Of a stretch of 34,207 nucleotides of DNA, positions 23,356-30,614 are shown in pieces. Source of the DNA: Novosphingobium sp. (GTDB lineage Bacteria; Pseudomonadota; Alphaproteobacteria; Sphingomonadales; Sphingomonadaceae); contig JAEKKO010000039.1 in NCBI GenBank assembly GCA_019510335.1, positions 1 to 34,207 of the forward strand. Direction: 5' to 3'. Numbering within the stretch: position 1 is the stretch's first letter; each line of letters starts with the position of its first letter. Below the pieces are notes generated by a model, which was not told the origin of the DNA, searched no databases, and saw only the letters and a list, made by a program, of their open reading frames with translations. Both the position numbers and the translations under genes were made by a program.

Positions 23356-23786
23356 TGGCGAAAGGTACCGAAAGTACCGCCGAAACAGATATTCCCTCGA
23401 TCAGTCCGGGTGGGGTGATCGGAAAAGGCGATCGGCGGGAGGGCGGAGCTCGGCACGGCCGCCGCCATGTCACGGATGGGGGGCTGTAGGAAACATCGAA
23501 ATGGCGCGGGCGTTTGCGCGGGTGCTTCGACAGCTCGGCACGAGCGGATGTTTCTAGAGCGGGCGGGCGTCGCGCGAGTGGTTCGACGGGCTCACCTCGA
23601 GCGGGACTTGGGTTTTCAGGACACCTGCAGGAAACTCCGCAGCACCCCCCGAAACCCGCTCGTCCTGAGCCTGTCGAAGGACGCGCGCCCAGATTTCGAA
23701 TGCGATTTCGGTCGCTGGGTCGACGGCCGAGCTGCAAGGCTGATAAGGCGCGACCATGGGCTTCTCTCAAATCGCCGGGGCGCACG
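23356..23786. other. selD-selA divergent intergenic region
   Basis: No gene is supported in this 431-base gap. It contains an inverted GGTAC-CGAAA-GTACC (23364-23378) next to the selD start. It also holds three copies of an interspersed TTCGACAGGCTC-type repeat: 23526-23547 and 23582-23604 in one orientation and 23656-23678 in the other. Reading frames through it (one is continuous with selA) are repeat sequence and lack a family match. Promoters for both genes must lie here, but no convincing -35/-10 pair was found by eye. Confidence 0.6.
23526..23678. repeat. Three REP-like TTCGACAGGCTC repeats
   Basis: Copies at 23526-23547 and 23582-23604 start TTCGACAG or TTCGACGG and end CGAGCGG; the third, at 23656-23678, is in opposite orientation (CCGCTCGTCCTGAGCCTG then TCGAA). 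The third copy is an exact reverse complement of one at 29997-30019, beyond selC. These look like an alphaproteobacterial interspersed palindromic element and not a SECIS or operator. Confidence 0.55.
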
Positions 23787-25142
23787 ATGGCCGAGGGTGA
23801 CAACCTGCGGCGCCGATTGCCGCAAGTGCAGCGGCTGCTCGAGCTCTCCGGAGCGGCAGCGCTGGTTGCGAAGTATGGGCGCACCGCGCTCGTCGCTGCG
23901 CTGCGGGGGGAGCTCGAGGACGCCCGCTCCTACATTACGGCCGGCCGGATGACCGGCGCGCCCTCGCCCGAGGCAATCCTCGCCCGCGCCGGGGACGCGT
24001 TGCGCGCGCGCAGCCGCCCGGGCTTGCGCCAGGTAATCAACGCCAGCGGAATCGTGCTCCACACCAACCTCGGGCGTGCGCCGCTCGCCGCGGAGGCGAT
24101 CGCCGCGATCGCCGAAGTCGCGGCCGGCTACGCCAACCTCGAATTCGACCTCGCCAGCGGAACGCGCGGCTCGCGCACGGCGGCGATCGAGCCGCTGCTG
24201 CGCGAACTGACCGGCGCCGAAGCCGCGCTGGCGATCAATAACGGCGCGGCGGCGATCCTGCTTGCGCTGAGCGCGCTCGCCGGCGGCGGCGAGGTGATCG
24301 TGTCGCGCGGGGAATTGGTCGAGATCGGCGGGGGCTTCCGTATCCCCGACGTGATCCGTCAGGGCGGTGCTCGACTGGTCGAAGTCGGCTCGACCAACAA
24401 GACCCGCCTCGCCGACTACCGCGAGGCGATCGGCCCCGAGACCAAGGTCCTACTCAAGGTCCACCAAAGCAATTTTTGCACGATCGGCTTCACCGCCGAA
24501 GTCGGCATTGACGAGCTGGCTGGGCTGGCGCGCGAGCATGGGCTGCTGGTCGTCGCCGACCTCGGCAGCGGGGTGCTGCGGGAGGTGCCCGGCAGCGCCG
24601 AGCCAAGCGTCGGCGCCGCGCTCGCCGCGGGGGCCGACCTCGTCACCTGCAGTGGCGACAAGCTGCTCGGCGGACCGCAAGCCGGGCTGATCCTCGGCGG
24701 TTTGCGAGCGGTCGAGCCGCTGCGCCGGCACCCGCTGCTGCGCGCGGTGCGGCTCGACAAGCTCTCGCTTGCCGCGCTCGAGGCGACGCTGCGGCTGCAT
24801 CGCGACCGTCCCGAGGCGATCCCCGTGCTGCGGATGCTTGGGCAAACCGAAGCGGGACTGAACGCGCGGGCCGAGCGGCTGCGGGAGCTGGTTGGCGCGG
24901 GGATGATCGAGTCGAGCGAAGGCTTTGCCGGCGGCGGCTCGCTGCCCGAGCAACGGATCGCCAGTCGCGCGCTGGCGCTGCAGCCGGCGATGAGCGTCGA
25001 CGCGGCGGCCGCGACGCTGCGGACCGGTCCGAGCGCAGTCGTGGCACGGATTTCCGATGGGCGGCTGCTGCTCGACATGCTGGCGGTCGCCGATGACCAG
25101 CTGCCGGCGCTGGCGGAGGCGGCGCGGGCGGTGCTGGCGTGA
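23787..25142 (+). CDS. selA: L-seryl-tRNA(Sec) selenium transferase
   Basis: The protein is 451 residues from ATG 23787 (MAEGDNLRRRLPQVQRLLEL), chosen over upstream in-frame starts because the family begins at the RLPQVxRLL segment. It is a PLP enzyme that converts Ser-tRNA(Sec) to Sec-tRNA(Sec) using selenophosphate. Signature segments are INASGIVLHTNLGRAPL (84-100), NLEFDLASGTRGSR (117-130), VGSTNKTRLADY (200-211) and CSGDKLLGGPQAG (288-300), with the PLP lysine at K292 (K295 in E. coli). The length is close to the usual 460. Its stop overlaps the selB start (GTGA), so the two are translationally coupled. Confidence 0.97.
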   Translation: MAEGDNLRRRLPQVQRLLELSGAAALVAKYGRTALVAALRGELEDARSYITAGRMTGAPSPEAILARAGDALRARSRPGLRQVINASGIVLHTNLGRAPLAAEAIAAIAEVAAGYANLEFDLASGTRGSRTAAIEPLLRELTGAEAALAINNGAAAILLALSALAGGGEVIVSRGELVEIGGGFRIPDVIRQGGARLVEVGSTNKTRLADYREAIGPETKVLLKVHQSNFCTIGFTAEVGIDELAGLAREHGLLVVADLGSGVLREVPGSAEPSVGAALAAGADLVTCSGDKLLGGPQAGLILGGLRAVEPLRRHPLLRAVRLDKLSLAALEATLRLHRDRPEAIPVLRMLGQTEAGLNARAERLRELVGAGMIESSEGFAGGGSLPEQRIASRALALQPAMSVDAAAATLRTGPSAVVARISDGRLLLDMLAVADDQLPALAEAARAVLA

Positions 25143-27028
25143 AGCGCGTCGTCGTCGGCGTGATCGGCCACGTCGACCACGGCAAGACTGCGCTGGTCGC
25201 CGCGCTGACCGGGACCGATACCGATCGCCTGCCCGAGGAGAAGGCGCGCGGCATCTCGATCGCGCTCGGCTTTGCCCACCTCGCGCTGCCCGGCGGCGGC
25301 CACGTCGACTTGATCGACATGCCCGGGCACGAACGCTTCGTGCGAACGATGATCGCCGGAGCCACCGGGATCGACGCCGTGCTGCTGGTCGTCGCGGCGA
25401 ACGAAGGGGTGCGGCCGCAGACGAGCGAGCACGTCGACATCGCCGGACTGCTGGGGATCGGACGGGCGGTGGTGGCGGTGAGCAAAGCCGACCTGGTCCA
25501 GCCGGACCGGGCGGAAGCCGTCGCCGCCGAAGCGAGCGAGCTGCTCAGGGAAGCGCGCATCGAGCCGGTGCAGGCGATCGTCACGTCGGCTGCGGACGGT
25601 GCCGGTATTGCCGAGCTGCGTGCCGCGCTGGCTGGGTTGGCGGGGGCGACGGAGGCGGTGCCGGACACCGGCGTGCCGTTCCTGCCGATCGACCGGGCGT
25701 TCAGCATCGCCGGGCATGGACCAGTCGTGACGGGCACCTTGCGCGGAGGCGCCATCGCCACAGGCGACATGCTCGAGCTGTCGCCGGCAGGGCACCGGGT
25801 GCGGGTGCGAGGGCTGCAGGTCCACGGCGAGGCGGTGAGCAGCACGCCGCCGGGGCAACGCGTGGCCGTCAACGTCCGCGGGGTAGAGCACGGCGAGCTC
25901 GGCCGGGGCATGGCGCTGGCCGCGCCCGGAGCGCTGGCGCCCTCTCCGTGGCTCACCCTGTCGATCCGCGTCCCGGGCGGCGCGCCGCCGCTGCGCAATG
26001 GCCTGCACCTGCGGGCGCTGTTCGGCACGGCCGAGGCCGACGTCCGCCTGCGCCTGCTCGACCGCGACGAGCTCGCGCCGGGCGAGACGGGATTGGCCCA
26101 GCTGGCGTTTAGGGAACCGGTGGAAGTGCCCGCCGGCGAGCCGGTGATCCTGCGCATCGCCTCGCCGCCGCAGACCGTCGCCGGCGGGCGCGTGCTCGAG
26201 CCGGTGACCCGGCGGCTGCGGCGCCATTCGCCGGCGGTGCTGGCGCGGCTGGCGCGGCTGCGCGACCTTGCCCCAGGCGAAATGCTCGCCGCCGAGATCG
26301 CCCAGGCCGGGGCGGCCGGGACGACGCTGGTGGAACTCGCCCGGCTCGCCGCTCTCACGCCGGCGCGAGTTGGCTCGCTGGTGCAGGGGGCGCCGGTCGA
26401 GGTCACCCGCTCGGGCCTGGTGGTCGGGAAAGCCGCGCTCGAGGCGGTGATCGCGCGCATTCCGCGCCTGCTTGCCCGTGAAGCCGAAGGACTGCCGCTG
26501 GACGCGTTGCGAGGCGCGCTGCCGCGGGTCGGGCCGACGGTGCTCGACGAGGCCCTGGCGCGGCTGCTCGCCCGCCGCGCGATCGTCAAGCGCGGCAGCC
26601 GCTTCGCCATTCCGCGCCCGGTCGAGGACCGCGCCCGCGCCGATGGGGAGACCGCGATCGCCGCGCGGATTGCCGAGACGCTGCGAAGCGGCGGCCTCGC
26701 CCCGCCGACGCCGGCGCAGATCGTCACCGATCCCGCGGCCCGCCGCGCCGTCGACCAACTGCTCCGCGCCGGGACGCTGGTCCGCGCCGTCGATCGCGCC
26801 AAAGCCAAGGAAATCCTGTTCCACCGCGACGCCATCGCCGAGGCGCAATCCCGCCTCGCTCCGCTGCTCGACGGCGACGGCCCCGGGCTGCTGGTCACCG
26901 AGATCGCCGCCGCGCTCGGCATTTCGCGCAAGTACGCGATGCCGCTGCTCGACCACCTTGACACCACCCGCTTCACCCGCCGGGTCGGTGACCGACGCGT
27001 GCGGCATGCGACGACGCCGGTGCGATGA
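25139..27028 (+). CDS. selB: Selenocysteine-specific elongation factor SelB
   Basis: The protein is 629 residues from a GTG at 25139 that overlaps the selA stop. It brings Sec-tRNA(Sec) to the ribosome at UGA codons next to a SECIS hairpin. GTPase motifs are G1 GHVDHGKT (10-17), G3 DMPGHE (60-65) and G4 SKAD (115-118); RGISIALGFA (38-47) corresponds to the switch I region. Elongation-factor beta-barrel domains follow (about 175-370). The C-terminal 250 residues form the winged-helix repeats that bind the SECIS RNA (ending AAALGISRKYAMPLLDHLDTTRFTRRVGDRRV). The length matches the family (614 in E. coli). An extensive opposite-strand frame across selA and selB is a high-GC shadow. Confidence 0.97.
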   Translation: MKRVVVGVIGHVDHGKTALVAALTGTDTDRLPEEKARGISIALGFAHLALPGGGHVDLIDMPGHERFVRTMIAGATGIDAVLLVVAANEGVRPQTSEHVDIAGLLGIGRAVVAVSKADLVQPDRAEAVAAEASELLREARIEPVQAIVTSAADGAGIAELRAALAGLAGATEAVPDTGVPFLPIDRAFSIAGHGPVVTGTLRGGAIATGDMLELSPAGHRVRVRGLQVHGEAVSSTPPGQRVAVNVRGVEHGELGRGMALAAPGALAPSPWLTLSIRVPGGAPPLRNGLHLRALFGTAEADVRLRLLDRDELAPGETGLAQLAFREPVEVPAGEPVILRIASPPQTVAGGRVLEPVTRRLRRHSPAVLARLARLRDLAPGEMLAAEIAQAGAAGTTLVELARLAALTPARVGSLVQGAPVEVTRSGLVVGKAALEAVIARIPRLLAREAEGLPLDALRGALPRVGPTVLDEALARLLARRAIVKRGSRFAIPRPVEDRARADGETAIAARIAETLRSGGLAPPTPAQIVTDPAARRAVDQLLRAGTLVRAVDRAKAKEILFHRDAIAEAQSRLAPLLDGDGPGLLVTEIAAALGISRKYAMPLLDHLDTTRFTRRVGDRRVRHATTPVR

Positions 27029-27121
27029 AAGAGCGTACAATTGCGCCGCCCACCCCTCGACCGTCATGCTGAACTTGTTTAAGCGCCCATTTTTCCCCAC
27101 GGGCGGTCGTCTGTTGGGCGT

Positions 27122-28117
27122 GTGCAGGAGAAAACCACCTTGGTGAGGCCGCTCAAGAACCTGGCCGAAGTCGCGGTGATCGGCGGCGGCCTCGCAGGGC
27201 TGAGCGCGGCGCGCCAGGCGGCGCGGCTGGGCAAGCTGGTGACGCTGTTCGAAGGCAGCGGCCTCTACGGCGGGCTGGTCGCAACGGTCGGCGAGGTTTC
27301 GGGCTTGCCGTTCGGAGGAGAGCCTTCGGGGCAGGAGATCGCCATCGCCGCGCTTGAGGAGTGCCAGAAGGTCGGCGTGCGCGTGATCGAGGCCGGGGTC
27401 GCTCAAATCGGCCTTGGCGAGCAGCTGTCCCTGACCGATGACCTCGGCGAGTTTCACCAGCCCGACGCGGTGATCGTCGCCTCGGGCGCGTCGCTGCGCC
27501 GGCTCGGCGTGCCCGGCGAAGAGGAATTCCTCGGCCGCGGCGTCTCGCGCTGCGCCACCTGCGACGGCGGGTTCTACCGCGGCCGAGAGGTCGTGGTGAT
27601 CGGCGGCGGCGACAGCGCGGTGCACGAGGCGCTGGTGCTGGCGCGGACCAGCGGCCAGGTGACGGTGGTCTCGCGCAGCCCGCTCAGCGCCCAGCGCGAG
27701 TACATCGACAAGCTCGACGCGCGCGAGAACGTGCGCTTCGTGTGGGGCAGCGAGGTCACCGCGATCGTCGGAGAGAATGGCGTCTCCGGCGTGCGCCTCC
27801 GCAATCGCAACGACGGCAGCGAGAGCGAGCTGGCCTGTTCGGGCGTGTTCCCGTTCATCGGCCTCGAGCCCAACACCCGCTTCCTCCCGCCCACGCTGCT
27901 CGATGCCGACGGGCTGGTGCGGACCAACGCCGACTTCGCCTCGGCCGACCCGCGGGTGTTCACCGTCGGCGCGGCGCGGGCCAATTATGGTGGCCATCTG
28001 ATCCAGGCGATGGCAGAAGGCGTGGGCGCGGCGATGGCCGCGGCCCGCCTGTTCAAGCCTGGCCCGAACGAACACGAGCAAGGAATTCGCCATGCCAAGA
28101 AAATCGTCGCCCACTGA
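27122..28117 (+). CDS. Thioredoxin-reductase-like NAD(P)H/FAD oxidoreductase
   Basis: The protein is 331 residues. The FAD motif is GGGLAGLSAA (21-30), the redox motif is RCATCDGG (C144, C147) and the NAD(P)H motif is GGGDSAVHEA (161-170), followed by VFTVGAARANYGGHLIQAMAEG for the FAD C-terminal contact. The domain order is that of bacterial thioredoxin reductase. The start is a GTG at 27122; a TTG at 27140 with GGAG nine bases upstream is an alternative. Its end overlaps the selenoprotein start by 26 bases. Thioredoxin reductases pass electrons to CxxC partners, so it is a plausible electron donor to the adjacent Cys/Sec-rich UGSC centre. No thioredoxin gene is adjacent. Confidence 0.9.
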   Translation: MQEKTTLVRPLKNLAEVAVIGGGLAGLSAARQAARLGKLVTLFEGSGLYGGLVATVGEVSGLPFGGEPSGQEIAIAALEECQKVGVRVIEAGVAQIGLGEQLSLTDDLGEFHQPDAVIVASGASLRRLGVPGEEEFLGRGVSRCATCDGGFYRGREVVVIGGGDSAVHEALVLARTSGQVTVVSRSPLSAQREYIDKLDARENVRFVWGSEVTAIVGENGVSGVRLRNRNDGSESELACSGVFPFIGLEPNTRFLPPTLLDADGLVRTNADFASADPRVFTVGAARANYGGHLIQAMAEGVGAAMAAARLFKPGPNEHEQGIRHAKKIVAH

Positions 28118-29837
28118 CGGCCAATACCAGGTCGTCTGGCCGGTGGCCGAGCGGCGGCTCAAGGTCCGCCCGCTCGCCAAGCGGCTCGACAGCCTCAAGG
28201 GCAAGACCGTCGCTCAGCTGTGGGACTACCTGTTCGCCGGCGACGTCGTGTGCAGCGCGATTGAGGACAAGCTGCGCGACGAATACCCCGACGTGAAGTG
28301 GGTCAGCTGGCGCGAGTTCGGCTCGACCCACGCGATCAACGAGAAGGAGCTGCTGGCCTCGCTGCCGCAGCGCTTCAAGGAACTGGGAGTGGATGCAGCA
28401 ATCAGCTGCATGGCCTGCTGAGGCAGTTGTACGCCCGCCGTGCTGCGGGCCAGTGAAGTTTGCGAACGCGCGGGGTTCCCGACCTCGTCGCTGGTCTGCG
28501 AGGGCTTCCTCGGCCAGGCCGCGGCGACGGCGGTCGGCCTCGGCATGCCGAATCTCCCGGTGGCGACGATCGTCGGCCACCCGGGCGCGCAAAGCGAGGA
28601 CGAGATCGCCCGCTTCGCCGCCGAGGTGACCGCGGCGCAAGTTGTCGAGAACCTGACCCGCCAGCCCGACGTCATCGAGCTCGGCGACGAGCCGGGCTCC
28701 CGCGACATCGTGTTCAGCGGCAGCTTCGAGGAGGTCAACGAGCACTTTGCCGCGCAGGAGTGGAGCGACGGCTTGCCGATCGTCCCGCCGACGCTGGAGA
28801 AGATCGCGGAATTCCTCGCCTTCACCGACCGCGACCCGAACGAATCGCTCGGCATCGTCCTGCCCGCCAGTCGCGCGGTGACGATCTGGTCGATCGCGGT
28901 GAACGGAGTAATGGCCGGGTGCCGGCCCGAGTACATGCCGATCCTCGTCGCCCTCGGCGAGGCGATGGCCGACCCGTTCTACGGCGTCGAGCACTCCGGC
29001 AACACACCCGGCGCCGAGACCCTGATCGTGCTCAACGGGCCGATCATCAAGGAGCTGAAGTTCAACTTCGAGCAGGGCGTGCTGCGCGACGGATTCCGCC
29101 CCAACACCTCGGTCGGCCGGTTCTGGCGGCTGGCGCTGCGCAACATCGCCGGATTCCTCCCGCACAAGACCGACAAGGGCACCTTCGGCAACACCTTCCG
29201 CGTGGTCCTCGCCGAGAACGAGGACTCGCTGGCCAAGATCGGCTGGCCGCCCAACAGCGCCGACATGGGCTTCGCCGCGGGCGACAACACCGTGACCATC
29301 ACGCGCCTGACCGGCGGCGGGGTGTTCCCCTCGGTCACCGGCAGCAGGCCCGAGCAGATGATGCCGTACATCGCCGACGCGGTGGCCGCGCAGACCGGGT
29401 GGGAGATCGTCTTCACCGTCGGCGGGCTGACGTATGGCACATTGCGGCCGCTGCTGATCCTCACTCCGATCCTCGCCGAGACCATCGCCAAGGCCGGGTG
29501 GAGCAAGGGCGACGTCAAGCGCTACTTGTTCGACCACGCCCGCATGGCCGCGTGGCGGGTCGAGAAGTTCACCGAGGAATGGGCCGACTTCCCGATCGGC
29601 TCGCTCAAGCACCAGGTCAATATCGGCAAGCTCCCCCCGGTCTTCGCCGAGAGCGACGATCCGAACCGCATGGTGCCGATCGTGATGGAGCCGGACGATT
29701 TCATGGTCCTGATCTCGGGCGACCCTCTGCGCACCAACGCCTACACGTTCACGCAGAACGGCTACCTGGGCTTCCCGACAGCGAAGAAGATCGAGCTGCC
29801 GAAGAATTGGGCGAAGCGGGTGAAGGCGGCAGGCTGA
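28092..29837 (+). CDS. UGSC-family selenoprotein, two domains, Sec at codon 110 (in-frame TGA 28419-28421)
   Basis: Reading the TGA at 28419-28421 as Sec joins two same-phase frames (28092-28421 and 28422-29837) into a 581-residue protein. Start ATG 28092 has AAGGA eight bases upstream. The junction reads CMAC-U-GSC: C106, C109, U110, C113, a dense redox centre containing the UGSC motif that names this uncharacterised family. Residues 1-200 form the UGSC domain. A second domain begins near 210 (FEEVNEHFAAQEWSDGLPIVPPT) and continues through VMAGCRPEYMPILVALGEAM and GFRPNTSVGRFWRLALRNIAGF. This DGLPIVPPT-type domain is found in uncharacterised bacterial proteins, and I know no function for it. 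A hairpin 11 bases after the UGA (28433-28450) fits a bacterial SECIS. selA, selB, selD and tRNA-Sec are adjacent. Standard gene callers would split it. Confidence 0.93.
28419..28450 (+). promoter_or_regulatory. UGA codon and candidate bacterial SECIS hairpin
   Basis: The TGA at 28419-28421 is followed by GCCCGC (28433-28438), a six-base loop CGTGCT, and GCGGGC (28445-28450). The stem is a perfect 6 base pairs. Seventeen bases separate the UGA from the loop, within the 16-37 range known for bacterial SECIS elements. A G is the second loop base, and the loop contains GU as in known examples. Confidence 0.8.
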
Positions 29838-29851
29838 AGCGGAGCCGCCAT

Positions 29852-29944
29852 TGGCGGAAGCGGATGGGAATCGAACCCACCGCCCGCTGTTCGCGGGCCG
29901 CTGGTTTTGAAGACCAGGGAGGCCACCAGGCCCCAATCGCTTCC
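29852..29944 (-). tRNA. selC: tRNA-Sec (anticodon UCA)
   Basis: On the minus strand the sequence begins GGAAGCGATTGGGG and ends GATTCCCATCCGCTTCCGCCA, with the 3' CCA encoded. The first seven bases pair with CGCTTCC at the 3' end. The anticodon stem CTGGT..ACCAG encloses CTTCAAA, so the anticodon is TCA, which reads UGA. A long variable arm (CCCGC-GAACA-GCGGG) and a T arm with TTCGATT are present. The total length of 93 bases, the GGAAG start and the long extra arm are those of bacterial tRNA-Sec. It lies 14 bases after the selenoprotein stop, on the opposite strand. Confidence 0.95.
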
Positions 29945-29996
29945 GTCAGGCTGCTGTACAGTGGTGGGCGGCGCGGGGAAAGGGTGGCGCGCGTTC

Positions 29997-30019
29997 TTCG
30001 ACAGGCTCAGGACGAGCGG
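29997..30019. repeat. REP-like repeat copy
   Basis: TTCGACAGGCTCAGGACGAG followed by CGG is the exact reverse complement of the copy at 23656-23678. The two bracket selA, selB, the thioredoxin-reductase-like gene, the selenoprotein and selC. Confidence 0.6.
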
Positions 30020-30057
30020 CTGTTTTGGGAACTCGGACGTTGCGCGCGAACCCCGCG

Positions 30058-30519
30058 CTAATGCCCCTCGACCCGGATGCGCTGGATCCGCAGCGTCTGG
30101 ATCTGCCAGGCGCCTCCGCGCTTGACGTATGTCTCGTGGTAGTAGCCGTGGCCGATCATCACTGCGTACTCCGCGCCCTCCGGCAGGTAGAGGCGGTCGG
30201 TCATCGGCCAGATCGCGCTGGCGCTGTCGGGGCCGGTGACGGTGACTTCGCCGAGATGGCCGTGATGGGTACTGACGATGCCGAACGATTTCATCCCGCC
30301 GTCCGGCCAGGAATCGCGCCCTTCCATCACCGTGTTCATCTGCGGCAGGTAGTCGCGCCCGCTGTCGGGGTCGGTGCAGCAGCCGCGGTAATCGAGCACG
30401 CAGTTTTCGGCGAGAACCGAGCGGACCAGCGCCGCGTCGCTGGTGTCGACGCCGCGGAAGTACTTGGCCTTGGCTTGCTTGATCGCCTCGATCGCCGCCA
30501 GCTGCTCGGTCTCGGTCAC
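30058..30519 (-). CDS. SnoaL-like / NTF2-fold protein
   Basis: The protein is 153 residues from a GTG at 30519 preceded by GGGAGAG. The opening EQLAAIEAIKQAKAKYFRGVDTSDAALVRSVLAENCVLDYRG is typical of SnoaL-like cone-shaped domains, and the end YHETYVKRGGAWQIQTLRIQRIRVE is the closing beta sheet. Family members include polyketide cyclases, dehydratases, isomerases and the small subunits of ring-hydroxylating oxygenases. Here it stands alone, divergent from an LLM-class oxidoreductase. The specific reaction cannot be deduced. Confidence 0.85.
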   Translation of the reverse strand: MTETEQLAAIEAIKQAKAKYFRGVDTSDAALVRSVLAENCVLDYRGCCTDPDSGRDYLPQMNTVMEGRDSWPDGGMKSFGIVSTHHGHLGEVTVTGPDSASAIWPMTDRLYLPEGAEYAVMIGHGYYHETYVKRGGAWQIQTLRIQRIRVEGH

Positions 30520-30614
30520 AGCGCTCTCCCGATATCGCCCGGCGCTAGTCTATCGCGCTTCCGGCACCGATCTATAAGCGCCAGGAAAGATCGTGGGAGC
30601 GTGGAGAGAGCGGC

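Noticed and set aside
23514..23786. N-terminal extension of SelA to 23514
   Set aside because: The extra 91 codons consist of interspersed repeat sequence, and the SelA family begins at the segment following ATG 23787.
24416..28204. 1262-codon open frame on the minus strand opposite selA, selB and the reductase
   Set aside because: Its product is an Arg/Ala/His/Asp-rich composition typical of a high-GC antisense shadow, and the plus strand here encodes well-recognised proteins.
28422..28442. GTG at 28440 as the start of a separate protein
   Set aside because: There is no ribosome-binding site, and the codons between the TGA and the GTG encode the family UGSC motif in the same frame, so read-through as Sec explains it better.
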